DNA of 46,661 nt from JBCBSZ01 sp039185015 (GCA_039185015.1 JBCDAU010000042.1:1-46661), one strand, 5' to 3'; counted from the stretch's first letter, positions 9,640 through 17,777 are shown. Numbers and translations: made by a program. The notes: generated by a model from the letters alone, not told the origin.

Positions 9640-9939
9640 TCAGGACGCGCTCCCGGCCAGCCGCTCGACCTCGGCGGCGAGGGCGAGGTCGAGCTCGGTG
9701 ATCCCGCCGGCGTCGTGGGTGACGAGGTCGATCACGACGCGGGAGTAGACGTTGCTCCACTCCGGGTGGTGGTTCATCTTCTCGGCGACGACGGCGATGC
9801 TGGTCATGACCCCCCACGCCGTGACGAAGTCGGGGAAGCGCAGCTCGCGATGGAGCTTGCCGTCGACGACCCCCCAGCCGGGGAGATCGTCGAGCCGAGA
9901 CCGGAGCTCGTCGGCGGGTAGGACCGCAGGGACGCTCAC
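9640..9939 (-). CDS. Pterin-4-alpha-carbinolamine dehydratase
   Basis: A 99-residue protein with the family motif EKMNHHPEWSNVYSRV (H57, H58) and the later H75 in DLVTHDAGGIT. This enzyme dehydrates 4a-hydroxytetrahydropterins. In bacteria without aromatic hydroxylases a role with molybdopterin or other pterins has been suggested. It lies 52 bp downstream of sufC2 and upstream of the Nudix gene, all on the minus strand, so it may be the tail of the sufD operon. There is no evidence that it takes part in Fe-S assembly. Confidence 0.9.
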   Translation of the reverse strand: MSVPAVLPADELRSRLDDLPGWGVVDGKLHRELRFPDFVTAWGVMTSIAVVAEKMNHHPEWSNVYSRVVIDLVTHDAGGITELDLALAAEVERLAGSAS

Positions 9940-9991
9940 CGGCGCCAGCGTAGGGCGGTCAGCCGTCCCCGACCAGGACCGATCGCCGCTT

Positions 9992-10780
9992 CTAGGCGAA
10001 GGGGTCCGCGAACGGATCGTCCGCCGCCGAGGCGGTCGGCTCCTCGGCGGTGACCCAGGCGCCGTAGCCCTCGTCCTCGAGGCGATCGGCGAGCTCGGGA
10101 CCGCCCGTCTCCGCGATCGTGCCCCCGGCGAAGACGTGCACGACGTCCGGCCGGAGCTCGGAGAACAGGCGGCTGTAGTGGGTGATCGCGATCACGCCGA
10201 GTGAGGTCTCCTCGGTCGCCCGCTCGATGCGGCTCGCGCACATCCGGAGCGCGTCGACGTCGAGACCGGAGTCGAGCTCGTCGAGGATGGCGAACTTCGG
10301 GGCGAGCACGCCCAGCTGCAGCGTCTCGTTGCGCTTCTTCTCGCCGCCGGACAGGTCGACGTTGAGGGCGCGGTCCAAGAACTGCTCGCCGAAGCCGATC
10401 GCCTCGGCCTCGGCGCCGACCAACGCCGGGATCTCCGTTGCGTCACGACCGGCGGCAGCGAAGGACGCCTCGAACAGGTCGCGCACCCGGACCCCGGGCA
10501 CCTCGGTCGGGTACTGCAGCGCCAGGAACAGACCGGCCTGCGATCGCTCCCAGGTCGGCAGGTCCAGCAGCTCGACACCGTCGAGCCGCACGCTGCCGGC
10601 CAGCACCGAGTAGCCCGGCCGCCCCATCAGCACGTGGGACAGGGTGGACTTGCCGGACCCGTTCGGGCCCATGATCGCGTGCACCTCACCGGAGCGGACC
10701 GTGAGATCGAGCCCGGTGATGATCTCGGTCTCGCCGACGGCCGCACGGAGACCACTGATCTCGAGGACGCTCCCGCTCAC
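9992..10780 (-). CDS. sufC: SUF Fe-S assembly ATPase SufC, second copy
   Basis: A 262-residue SufC with Walker A GPNGSGKST at 38-46, signature SGGEKKRNET, Walker B FAILDE followed by LDSGLDVDALR, and an H-loop ITHYSRLF. It differs from the first copy through most of its length, for example TWERSQAGLFLALQYPTEVPG against DVRGKAGMFLAFQYPQEIAG, and it has a ~20-residue Asp/Pro/Ala-rich C-terminal tail. This is therefore old divergence or separate acquisition, not a recent duplication. The start is GTG, overlapping the Rieske gene stop (GTGA, 10777-10780). Being in the same unit as sufD makes it the better candidate for the canonical SufBC2D complex. Confidence 0.94.
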   Translation of the reverse strand: MSGSVLEISGLRAAVGETEIITGLDLTVRSGEVHAIMGPNGSGKSTLSHVLMGRPGYSVLAGSVRLDGVELLDLPTWERSQAGLFLALQYPTEVPGVRVRDLFEASFAAAGRDATEIPALVGAEAEAIGFGEQFLDRALNVDLSGGEKKRNETLQLGVLAPKFAILDELDSGLDVDALRMCASRIERATEETSLGVIAITHYSRLFSELRPDVVHVFAGGTIAETGGPELADRLEDEGYGAWVTAEEPTASAADDPFADPFA

Positions 10781-11091
10781 GGGATCACCACCTTCACATC
10801 GGACTCCTCGACCCGGACCTCGTAGACCGGGACCGGCGTGATCGCCGGGAGGGTGTCGGGCTCACCGGTCAGCAGCGAGAAGCTGCTGCCGTGCTTCCAG
10901 CACTCGATCCTGCACTCGTCGGCCCACACCTCGCCCTCGGAGAGCGAGACGTCAGCGTGACTGCACCGGTCGCCGACCGCGTGGACGTCCTCGCCGATGC
11001 GGACGACGGCGATCCGGTGGCCGGCGACATCGAAGCGGCGGGCCTCGCCGTCGCCGAGATCGTCGAGGGCGCAGACGGGCTCGACGCTCAT
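10777..11091 (-). CDS. Rieske-type [2Fe-2S] ferredoxin of the suf cluster
   Basis: A 104-residue Rieske protein with both cluster-binding pairs: C43-x-H45 (CSH) and C64-x2-H67 (CWKH). It has no membrane anchor, so it is a soluble ferredoxin of the non-haem oxygenase type. Its ATG overlaps the sufD stop and its stop overlaps the sufC2 GTG, so the three genes are tightly coupled. Small Rieske proteins in this position are common in actinobacterial suf operons. A role in electron supply for Fe-S assembly is the usual proposal, but it is not shown here. Confidence 0.93.
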   Translation of the reverse strand: MSVEPVCALDDLGDGEARRFDVAGHRIAVVRIGEDVHAVGDRCSHADVSLSEGEVWADECRIECWKHGSSFSLLTGEPDTLPAITPVPVYEVRVEESDVKVVIP

Positions 11092-12380
11092 CGCTGCCCC
11101 TCGTCATCGGCCATGACGGCCTCGAGACGCTGGCCGATCTCGTCGGAGAGCCAGGCGGTCACGCCGGCGACCGGGAACCGCTCGAGGACCTCCTCGAAGA
11201 AACCGGCGACGACGAGCCGCTCCGCGTCGAGCGGTGGCACGCCTCGCGCCTCGAGGTAGAAGCGGTGATCGGGATCGATCGGCCCGATGGCCGAGGCGTG
11301 GCTGCAGCGGACGTCGTTGTTCTCGATCTCGAGGTTGGGCACCGACTCGGCCCAGGCATCCTCGGAGAGCTTCAGGTTCCGGTTGGTCTGGAAGGCGTCG
11401 ACGTCACCCGCGTCCTTCGCGATCCGGATGTTGCCGGTGTACACGCTGTGGGACCGACCCCCGATGGCGCCCTTGAACAGCAGGTCGGACCCGGTGTGGG
11501 GCGCCAGGTGGTCCTGCACGGTCCGAAAGTCGAGCATCTGGTCGCCCTCACCGAAGTAGACGGCCTGGATGTTCGCGTGAGCGTTCGAGCCGACGATGCG
11601 GGTCTCGATGCGGTCCCTGGCGTAGTCGCCCCCGAGGGCGGCGACCGAGACGAGGACCTGGGCGTCGCGGGCGGCGGACGCGACGAGCGAGCCGAGCTGC
11701 CAGACGGTCGGTGCGAGGTCCTGCACGACGACGTGGCGCAGGTGACTGCCGGGGGCGGCGGCCAGCTCGGTGACCGGGGCTGACAGCGCGACGCCGTCGA
11801 CGGACGTGCGGAGCTCGACGACGGTCAACTCGGCGAGCTCGCCCGTGGCCACGACGAGGCGCGGGAACGACACGGTGTCGGTGGTGGCGGTCTCGACGCG
11901 GACCACGACCGGACCGGGGATCACGGCGTTTCGGGCCGCTTCGACCACGACGCCGCCGGGGGTGTGCAGGTCGTTGAGCGCAGCGAACAGATCGACGGGT
12001 TCCGGCATCGCCGCGCCGGGCCCGGCCTGCTCGGCGGTGCCCTCCTCAGCCCGCCGGACGCTCAGCCCGTCCACGTCGTCGGCGACGTCGATCGAGACGA
12101 CGTGTCCGTCGCGGACGACGACCGTGGCGACCGCATCGAGCGACGCGTCGGCAGGCCCGTGCGCCGGCACGGCCGGTCCGGGTTCGGTCGCCCCGGAGAA
12201 GCGGGCCGGGTCGAGCTCGCCGATGCGGCTGTACCGCCAGATCTCGTCGTCGGTCGTCGGCAGCGACGCGTCGACCAGCAGGTCAGCCGCATCCTGGCGA
12301 CGCTCGCGGAGGTGGGCGGGACCCGACGACGGCACCGTCGGGTCGAGGTTCGGGAAGGGCACGTACGACCTCGTCTGCAC
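11088..12380 (-). CDS. sufD: SUF scaffold protein SufD
   Basis: A 430-residue SufD, partner of SufB in the Fe-S scaffold. The C-terminal half has the beta-helix pattern and family sequences such as DLLFKGAIGGRSHSVYTGNIRI, DAFQTNRNLKLSEDAWAESVP and IENNDVRCSHASAIGPID, then LEARGVPPLDAERLVVAGFFEEV. The open frame extends upstream, but that extension runs across the divergent ArsR gene. I therefore place the start at GTG 12380, giving MQTRSYVPFPNLDP. A TAGAAT box on the minus strand (12398-12403) lies just upstream, so the leader would be very short. sufD, the Rieske gene and sufC2 overlap by 4 bp each. Confidence 0.93.
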   Translation of the reverse strand: MQTRSYVPFPNLDPTVPSSGPAHLRERRQDAADLLVDASLPTTDDEIWRYSRIGELDPARFSGATEPGPAVPAHGPADASLDAVATVVVRDGHVVSIDVADDVDGLSVRRAEEGTAEQAGPGAAMPEPVDLFAALNDLHTPGGVVVEAARNAVIPGPVVVRVETATTDTVSFPRLVVATGELAELTVVELRTSVDGVALSAPVTELAAAPGSHLRHVVVQDLAPTVWQLGSLVASAARDAQVLVSVAALGGDYARDRIETRIVGSNAHANIQAVYFGEGDQMLDFRTVQDHLAPHTGSDLLFKGAIGGRSHSVYTGNIRIAKDAGDVDAFQTNRNLKLSEDAWAESVPNLEIENNDVRCSHASAIGPIDPDHRFYLEARGVPPLDAERLVVAGFFEEVLERFPVAGVTAWLSDEIGQRLEAVMADDEGQR

Positions 12381-12385
12381 GCTCG

Positions 12386-12403
12386 GGGGGTACCCCCATT
12401 CTA
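12386..12403 (-). promoter_or_regulatory. Likely sufD -10 region with GGGGGTACCCCC palindrome
   Basis: Reading toward sufD, TAGAAT (12403-12398) is a good -10 hexamer. It is followed by the perfect 12-bp palindrome at 12386-12397, close to the GTG at 12380. No convincing -35 is seen 16-18 nt upstream. The blocks shared by sufC1 and sufB are not present here. Confidence 0.35.
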
Positions 12404-12428
12404 CCGGCGGGGGCCGGGGAAATACGAC

Positions 12429-12458
12429 TTGATATGTGACCGGAGAGTCACATATTCT
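12429..12458 (+). promoter_or_regulatory. arsR-family gene promoter and overlapping operator palindrome
   Basis: TTGATA (12429-12434) and CATATT (12451-12456) are 16 nt apart and form a good promoter. Transcription would start near 12463-12466, at or just before the GTG start, which suggests a leaderless mRNA. A perfect inverted repeat with 9-bp arms, ATATGTGAC (12432-12440) and GTCACATAT (12447-12455), separated by 6 nt, fills the spacer and covers parts of both hexamers. This is where a dimeric winged-helix repressor would bind to control its own gene. Confidence 0.7.
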
Positions 12459-12465
12459 GCCGCTG

Positions 12466-12855
12466 GTGGACGGAGTCTTCCGAGCGATCGCCGACCCCAG
12501 CCGGCGGGCCCTGCTCGATCGGCTCGCCAACGACGACGGGCTCCCGCTGGGCGCGCTCTGCGAGGTCCTTCCCGAGATGACCCGGTTCGGGGTGATGAAG
12601 CACCTCCGGGTGCTCGAGGAGGCCCACCTCGTGGTCACCGAGCGTCGGGGCCGGAGCAAGCTCCACTACCTCAATCCCGTGCCGATCCAGCAGATCCACG
12701 ATCGCTGGATCTCCCGGTACGCCACGCCGTTCGCCGCCGCGCTGTCCGATCTGTCGAGCGCCGCCGCGACCAACGCTCCCGCCACCGACGAGGAGGCTGG
12801 CCATGCCAGCGGCCAAGCACGTGTACGAGACGTTCGTCAGAGCGACGCCAGCTGA
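12466..12855 (+). CDS. ArsR-family winged-helix regulator
   Basis: A 129-residue winged-helix regulator: FRAIADPSRRALLDRLA begins the domain, with MTRFGVMKHLRVLEEAHLV as the likely recognition region and VTERRGRSKLHYLNP as the wing. Only one Cys is visible, so a classical ArsR metal site is unlikely. A start at GTG 12436 would put the operator palindrome inside the gene. GTG 12466 fits both the domain and the promoter better, so I use it. The gene overlaps the SRPBCC gene by 53 bp. ArsR-SRPBCC pairs are common, with the regulator controlling the pair. It diverges from sufD by 85 bp but lacks the Cys cluster of SufR, so a role in suf control is not supported. Confidence 0.85.
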   Translation: MDGVFRAIADPSRRALLDRLANDDGLPLGALCEVLPEMTRFGVMKHLRVLEEAHLVVTERRGRSKLHYLNPVPIQQIHDRWISRYATPFAAALSDLSSAAATNAPATDEEAGHASGQARVRDVRQSDAS

Positions 12856-13744
12856 GGTCTGGGCGGCGATCACCGACCCCGAGTTCATCGCGAGGCACTT
12901 CCACGGCGCCCGCCGGGAGGGCGAGCTGCGGTCCGACGGCCCGTATCGGTTCGTGGCCGACGACGGCTCGGTCGCGGTCGAGGGCGAGGTCGAGGTGTTC
13001 GAGCCAGGTCGGCGCCTCCTGCTGACCTGGCACACCGTGTTCGACACCGCGATGGCCGAGGAACCGCCTGGTCGTGTCGAGTGGGTCCTCACCCCGGCGA
13101 ACGATGACGAGACCATCACCCGCGTCCGCCTCCGACACCTCGACCTCGGCCTCAGCCCGGCCACCTCGGCGGACGTCGAGCGGAGTTGGGTCGTCGTACT
13201 CGACTCGATGAAGTCACTGCTCGAGACCGGGACCGGCCTGGGGCCCATCACACTCGACGACGAGCCGAGCGAACCGATCGACGACCACCGCCGCCTCGCC
13301 GCGACGGCGAACAACTCGACCTGGGAGCTCCTCGAGCGGATCGCTGACGACGGTGGCGGTCTGGATGACGATGAGACCGCCGACCTGCTCGAGCGCGCCT
13401 GGGCCGCCGCCTACCACTGGCGCCGCGCTGCTCCGCCCGACGGACCCCAACCACACCGGGCCGCCTGGCTCGTCGCACGGGCGCATCTGTTCGTCGGTGA
13501 CGTGCGGGTGGGGGCACGGATGGCGCGGCGGTGCGGTGATCTCACCCGGGCGTGCCCGACCGCGGCGGACTTCGATCAGGCGTACGCGTTGGAGATCGCG
13601 GCCCGAGCGGAGGCGGCCCAGGGACACCTGGAGGTGGCGGCGAGGCTCCGGGCCGAAGCCGCACAGGTGCCGATCGCCGACGACCAGGACCGGGAGATCG
13701 TCGAGATCGACCTCGCATCCGGCCGTTGGTTCGGGCTCGACTGA
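12803..13744 (+). CDS. SRPBCC/AHSA1-like protein with extra helical C-terminal domain
   Basis: A 313-residue protein. Residues 1 to about 145 form an SRPBCC (START-like, Hsp90-activator AHSA1 type) domain that usually binds a hydrophobic ligand: YETFVRATPAEVWAAITDPEFIARHFHG at the start and a closing helix WVVVLDSMKSLLETG. The next ~165 residues are a separate Ala/Arg-rich helical region with repeated WxxxxAA/ARA patterns (RAWAAAYHWRRA, AAWLVARAHLFVGD, ALEIAARAEAAQGHLEVAARLRAEA) that look like tetratricopeptide-type hairpins. Most AHSA1 proteins lack this part. It is cotranscribed with the overlapping ArsR gene. Ligand and function are unknown. Confidence 0.82.
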   Translation: MPAAKHVYETFVRATPAEVWAAITDPEFIARHFHGARREGELRSDGPYRFVADDGSVAVEGEVEVFEPGRRLLLTWHTVFDTAMAEEPPGRVEWVLTPANDDETITRVRLRHLDLGLSPATSADVERSWVVVLDSMKSLLETGTGLGPITLDDEPSEPIDDHRRLAATANNSTWELLERIADDGGGLDDDETADLLERAWAAAYHWRRAAPPDGPQPHRAAWLVARAHLFVGDVRVGARMARRCGDLTRACPTAADFDQAYALEIAARAEAAQGHLEVAARLRAEAAQVPIADDQDREIVEIDLASGRWFGLD

Positions 13745-13750
13745 CGCTGC

Positions 13751-14101
13751 TCAGCGCTTGCGGCGGAAGCGGCCGAAGAAGCCGCGGCGCTGCTTGGCCC
13801 GCTCCTCCTCGATCTCGGCCAGGATGCGGGGCCCGGCATCGTTCACGATGTCCTCGGCCGAGTCGAGCAGGGCGGCGATCGAGTCGTCCTCGCCGACGCT
13901 CGCCGGTTCGGCGACGCTGAGGTCGGGTTGCAGCGAACCGTGGTCCCAGCCGGTGTCGATGATCCGCGGCTCGAACTTCGGGCAGTCGACCGGACAGCGC
14001 CAGGGCGCCTCGGGCGCCAGGTCGAGATCACACTTCCGGACCGTGTCGCCGTTCGGGTAGGTGCGGCTCTCGTAGTGGCGGCAGTTGATCCGCATCGGCA
14101 T
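13751..14101 (-). CDS. Small Cys-rich protein, putative metal binding (116 aa)
   Basis: ATG at 14101 is preceded by GGGGAC at short spacing and gives 116 residues. The longer open frame upstream is Arg-rich shadow sequence and overlaps the lipoprotein gene. The first 45 residues hold four cysteines (RINCRHY, VRKCDLD, PWRCPVDCPKFE), a pattern suited to zinc or Fe-S binding. The middle is acidic (SVGEDDSIAALLDSAEDIVNDAG), and the C-terminus is strongly basic (KQRRGFFGRFRRKR). No family name is offered. It is convergent with the SRPBCC gene, with only 6 bp between the stops. Confidence 0.72.
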   Translation of the reverse strand: MPMRINCRHYESRTYPNGDTVRKCDLDLAPEAPWRCPVDCPKFEPRIIDTGWDHGSLQPDLSVAEPASVGEDDSIAALLDSAEDIVNDAGPRILAEIEEERAKQRRGFFGRFRRKR

Positions 14102-14235
14102 GTCCCCAGTGTGGCGCCCGTCGCGGGCCTTCACACGTCGCAACCTGACCGGTCCGTCAGCTCCGCCCGGCCTCAAGGTCGGCACCGCCGTGCCGATCGA
14201 GACCTGACCGTCGATCGACGACTCAGGTGGGAACC

Positions 14236-14760
14236 ATGCGCACGACCTTCGCAGCCATCGGTGTGGCCTGTGCCCTCGGACTCGCCGGCTGCGCGTCCGG
14301 ATCGTCGGCGACGAACGCCGATGCCGTGAACGAGACCGCACCGCCCAGCCCGTCCGTCGAGCTGGCGCCGGCGGAGTCCGACGCCCTGATCACCGTCGTC
14401 GGCGGCGACGGAGCGACGATCTCGTTCGACGAGCTCGAAACGCTCCCGGTGCACGAGATCGAGGTCTTCGAACCCTTCGTCGAGGCGGACACCACCTTCC
14501 AGGGGCCGAAGCTGGTCGACGTCTTCGCCGCCCTCGCCCTCGAATCTGGCTCGGTCGAGGTCCTCGCGCTCAACGACTACGGCTACACCGCCGGGACCGA
14601 CGAGTGGCCCGCAGACGCGCTGCTCGCCACCCGCGAGGACGGCGAGCCGATCGCCGTCGAGGACGGCGGCCCGTTCCGGGTCGTGTTCCCGGACGGGTCA
14701 CCGTGGGCCGTCGAGTTGGAGACCTGGGTATGGAGCATCGACCGGTTCGTGCTCGGATGA
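14236..14760 (+). CDS. Lipoprotein with molybdopterin-binding-like (SUOX-type) domain
   Basis: The ATG at 14236 has AGGTGGG 5 nt upstream and starts a clear lipoprotein signal (MRTTFAAIGVACALGLAGC, lipobox LAGC). After a Ser/Pro/Ala-rich stretch, residues ~45-174 resemble the small stand-alone domains related to the sulfite-oxidase molybdopterin fold: ISFDELETLPVHE, TFQGPKLVDVFAALAL, LNDYGYTAGTDEWP and PFRVVFPDGS. I see no cofactor cysteine, so it may bind a small ligand instead of a molybdenum cofactor. Its stop overlaps the start of the GGDEF-EAL gene (ATGA), so the two are coupled. An extracytoplasmic ligand-binding partner for the membrane c-di-GMP enzyme is a reasonable inference. Confidence 0.8.
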   Translation: MRTTFAAIGVACALGLAGCASGSSATNADAVNETAPPSPSVELAPAESDALITVVGGDGATISFDELETLPVHEIEVFEPFVEADTTFQGPKLVDVFAALALESGSVEVLALNDYGYTAGTDEWPADALLATREDGEPIAVEDGGPFRVVFPDGSPWAVELETWVWSIDRFVLG

Positions 14761-16955
14761 GCGACGCGCGACCTGCACCCGACGGCCGCCGCGTCCGGCG
14801 CGGCCTGACCACGCTGTCGTTGATCGTCGGTGCGCTCATCGTCGCCGTGCAGGTCGTCTCGCTGACCGCCCGCTCCAACGTCCACGAGGCGATGGCCTCG
14901 CTCGAGCAGGCGCAGGGACAGGCATCGGTCAGCGCCGGCGCGGCGATCGAGGCGCACCAGACGGTGGTCGTCGGCAAGGAGTGGCTCGCGGGCGGGGGAG
15001 GGTTCGAGGACGTCGAGCTCTGGAACAGCCTCGTGCGCCGCCAGCTGAACACGCTGGAGGGCGAGCTGCTCCCGGCGCTCGACGCGCCCTTCGACGAGCT
15101 CCGGGAGGCCAGCGATGCCATCCGTGCGATCACCGAGGCCGGGGAGGAGAACGTCGACCGACCCGAGTTCGATGGCGTGCTGGACGATCTCGGCGTCGCC
15201 GCCCGCCGACTCAACAACGCCGGCGAGTCGGCGTTGTTCGAGCCCGTGGCCGACACCGTCAGACGCCAGCAGGCCTTCACGAACGCCGAGATGCTCCTCG
15301 GGATCGGCCTCGGTCTCCTCACGCTCGCCGTCCTCGTCGCCCTGCGTCGCCGGGCCAGCGGCGAGCTCGCTGCGGTGTCGACGATGGTCGAGGTGCAGGC
15401 ACAACGACGGGTGGACGACGAGCGCCGTCACCGGGAGCACGCATCCATCCTGGAGGCGATCGCCGGCAACGAGCCCACGACCGGGGTCCACCGGCGGATC
15501 ATCTCGTTCCTCGAGCGCGAGACCGGCACACCGTGGGAGATCGTCGACGGCGAGCTGCGCGGCGAGCGTCCCATCCCATCGGGGCTCCTCGAGCTCGGAC
15601 AGGGGCTGATCGAGACGACTGCCAGACGCGACCGTGCCGACGATCTCCTCACGGTCCAGGCGCGCACCGACCAGGTGACCGGGCTGGCGAACCGCACGGC
15701 GCTCGTCGAACGCCTCGATCGCGACCTCCGACGCTTCCGGCGCGACCCGTTCAACGCCTCGCTGCTGATGCTCGATCTCGACCGGTTCAAGGCGGTCAAC
15801 GACGTGCTCGGACACGCCGCGGGCGACGAGGTCCTCGACCAGGTGGGCAAGATCATCCGCGCCCAGGTCCGCGACTCCGACGTCATCGCCCGGTACGGCG
15901 GCGACGAGTTCATCTGCGTGCTCTACGACTGCGACGAGGCCCTGGCCCGGGACGTTGCCGAGCGCATCGGCTTCTGGGTCGACGGCCCGCTGATCGTCTC
16001 GGAGGGATCGGCCGACGTCGGCGCCAGCTTCGGGCTCGTGGACGTCGCCGTCGTGTTCGGCCAGGACCGGACCGACCACGTCGACGCGCTCCTGACCGCC
16101 GCCGAGCTCGCGATGCACGAGGCCAAGCGGACCGACCGAACCGTGGTCACCTTCTCCCCCTCGTTGGCCGACGCCGCCGCCGAGCGCCGCGCCACCGCCG
16201 CGGAACTTCGGGTCGGCATCGAACGGGGCGAAGTGATCTGCCACTACCAGCCGGTGCTCGGTCTCCAGAGCGGAGCGGTCACCGGGGTCGAGGCCCTGGC
16301 GCGCTGGCAGCACGGCGACGAGCTCCGGATGCCGGGCGACTTCATCCAGATCGCCGAGGAGCACGGTCTGATCGCCGAGCTGGGCGACGGGGTCGTGCGC
16401 CGAGCCGCCGAGCAGTTGGCGACCTGGCAGCGGGCAGGGATCCCAGCCACGGTCGCCGTGAACGTCAGTGGCCTCCAGCTACGGCGAGACGACTTCGTCG
16501 ACCGCCTCGAGGACGCGTTGGACGCCCACGGCGCGCAGGCGAGCGGTCTCGTGATCGAGGTGACCGAGTCGGTGCTGCTCAGCGACGTCGAGCAGGCCGC
16601 CGGCACCCTCGAAGCGGTCCGCGCGCTCGGCGCCGAGGTCGCCGTCGACGACTTCGGGACCGGCTACTCGTCGTTGGCCTCGCTCCAGGACCTCCCGATC
16701 GACATCCTCAAGATCGACCGCAGCTTCGTGTCGCGGCTCGAGGATGCGAAGGCGCAGAAGATCGTCGCCGCGATCGTCGGGCTCGCCAAGGCCCTACAGC
16801 TCCGCACGATCGCCGAGGGCGTCGAGCAGGCCGAGCAGGCGGACCTGCTGCGAGATCTCGGGTGCGACGAAGCGCAGGGATTCCTCTGGAGTCGGCCGGT
16901 GCCGATCGGCGAGCTCGCGCTCGGGTCGCGGTCGATCGAATTGCGAACCGCCTGA
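14757..16955 (+). CDS. Membrane GGDEF-EAL cyclic-di-GMP enzyme
   Basis: A 732-residue protein. TM segments at about 17-37 and 178-197 flank an extracytoplasmic helical sensor region. The GGDEF domain carries an intact GGDEF at 381-385 and the inhibitory-site RxxD (RDSD, 372-375) exactly five residues before it, as in feedback-inhibited diguanylate cyclases. The EAL domain follows, with EAL at 512-514, NVSGLQL, VIEVTES, VDDFGTGYSSL, ILKIDRSFV and AEGVE all present. Both synthesis and hydrolysis of c-di-GMP are therefore possible. The open frame runs further upstream inside the lipoprotein gene, but the ATG at 14757 overlapping its stop gives a normal N-terminus. Stop codons are 6 bp apart with the convergent aldolase gene. 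Confidence 0.95.
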   Translation: MSDARPAPDGRRVRRGLTTLSLIVGALIVAVQVVSLTARSNVHEAMASLEQAQGQASVSAGAAIEAHQTVVVGKEWLAGGGGFEDVELWNSLVRRQLNTLEGELLPALDAPFDELREASDAIRAITEAGEENVDRPEFDGVLDDLGVAARRLNNAGESALFEPVADTVRRQQAFTNAEMLLGIGLGLLTLAVLVALRRRASGELAAVSTMVEVQAQRRVDDERRHREHASILEAIAGNEPTTGVHRRIISFLERETGTPWEIVDGELRGERPIPSGLLELGQGLIETTARRDRADDLLTVQARTDQVTGLANRTALVERLDRDLRRFRRDPFNASLLMLDLDRFKAVNDVLGHAAGDEVLDQVGKIIRAQVRDSDVIARYGGDEFICVLYDCDEALARDVAERIGFWVDGPLIVSEGSADVGASFGLVDVAVVFGQDRTDHVDALLTAAELAMHEAKRTDRTVVTFSPSLADAAAERRATAAELRVGIERGEVICHYQPVLGLQSGAVTGVEALARWQHGDELRMPGDFIQIAEEHGLIAELGDGVVRRAAEQLATWQRAGIPATVAVNVSGLQLRRDDFVDRLEDALDAHGAQASGLVIEVTESVLLSDVEQAAGTLEAVRALGAEVAVDDFGTGYSSLASLQDLPIDILKIDRSFVSRLEDAKAQKIVAAIVGLAKALQLRTIAEGVEQAEQADLLRDLGCDEAQGFLWSRPVPIGELALGSRSIELRTA

Positions 16956-16961
16956 TCTCGA

Positions 16962-17777
16962 TCAGTCGAACAGCTCGGGATCGGTCCGGCAGATCTCGTC
17001 CCAGATCGGTTGGAAGCTGAACCAGCCCGCCCCTGGGAACCCGGTCTGCTCCGCCGTGTACTTCGCGTACTCGTGGGGGATCTCGATCGGGTCACCGGCT
17101 GCCATGGCCATCAGCTGGGCCTGGCACGACCGCTCCATCGAGATGAACCAGAACGCGGCCTCGTCGACGGTCTGCCCGACGGTGAAGAGCCCGTGGTTCT
17201 GGTGGATCGCGGCCTTCCCCGACGGGAACGCCGCCGCGAGCTCCCTACCGGCCTCGATCTCGAGCACGACGGCCCCGCCCTGTTCCGAGATCACGGTGTG
17301 GTCGTCGTAGAAGATGCACGCGTCCTGGGTCAACGGCGCCAGCGGGATGCCCAGCGACGAGAACGACTTGCCGTACGGGCTGTGCGAGTGGGCCGCAGCG
17401 ACGACGTCGGGGCGGGCCTGGTGGATCGCTGCGTGGATGACGAACGCCGCGCGGTTGACCGCGTGCTCGCCGTAGACGACCTCACCGGCGTGGTTGACCA
17501 GGATGAGGTCGGAGGTCCGGATGTGCCGGAAGCTCATCCCGAACGGGTTCACCCAGAAGTGGTCGGGGAACTCGGGATCGCGCACCGTGATGTGCCCGGC
17601 CACGCCTTCGCCGAAGCCGAACCGACCGAAGACACGGAGGGCGCCGGCGAGCTTCTGCTTGCGGTGGAGCCGCTCCTCCTCGGCCGTGGCGAACGTCGGC
17701 GGCCGCCGCATGGCGCCGTCCTTCGGCGTCAACGCGATACCATCGATGGTGGGCGTGTCGGTCTCGGAGATGGCCAT
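16962..17777 (-). CDS. Class II aldolase/adducin family protein
   Basis: A 271-residue zinc-dependent aldolase-fold protein. Family features are GVAGHITVRDPE, the metal-binding HSHSPYG (two His), and a third His in HQNHGLFTVG, followed by a C-terminal EYAKYTAEQTGFPGAGWFSFQP. The family includes sugar-phosphate aldolases, decarboxylases and adducin-like proteins of unknown activity; the substrate here cannot be assigned. It begins ATG at 17777 and lies 58 bp downstream of the peroxiredoxin-like selenoprotein gene on the same strand, so cotranscription is possible. Confidence 0.9.
   Translation of the reverse strand: MAISETDTPTIDGIALTPKDGAMRRPPTFATAEEERLHRKQKLAGALRVFGRFGFGEGVAGHITVRDPEFPDHFWVNPFGMSFRHIRTSDLILVNHAGEVVYGEHAVNRAAFVIHAAIHQARPDVVAAAHSHSPYGKSFSSLGIPLAPLTQDACIFYDDHTVISEQGGAVVLEIEAGRELAAAFPSGKAAIHQNHGLFTVGQTVDEAAFWFISMERSCQAQLMAMAAGDPIEIPHEYAKYTAEQTGFPGAGWFSFQPIWDEICRTDPELFD

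Noticed and set aside
12466..12855. Identification of the ArsR-family gene as the suf repressor SufR
   Set aside because: It is divergent from sufD but lacks the cysteine cluster that binds the Fe-S cluster in SufR, is shorter, and is paired with an SRPBCC gene.
11964..13025. Long plus-strand frame over the sufD start and ArsR region
   Set aside because: Arg/Pro-rich low-complexity product without motifs, overlapping three well supported genes in other frames.
14236..14760. A molybdenum sulfite-oxidase-like enzyme
   Set aside because: The domain is small and no cofactor-ligating cysteine was found in the expected place, so only a fold-level similarity is claimed.
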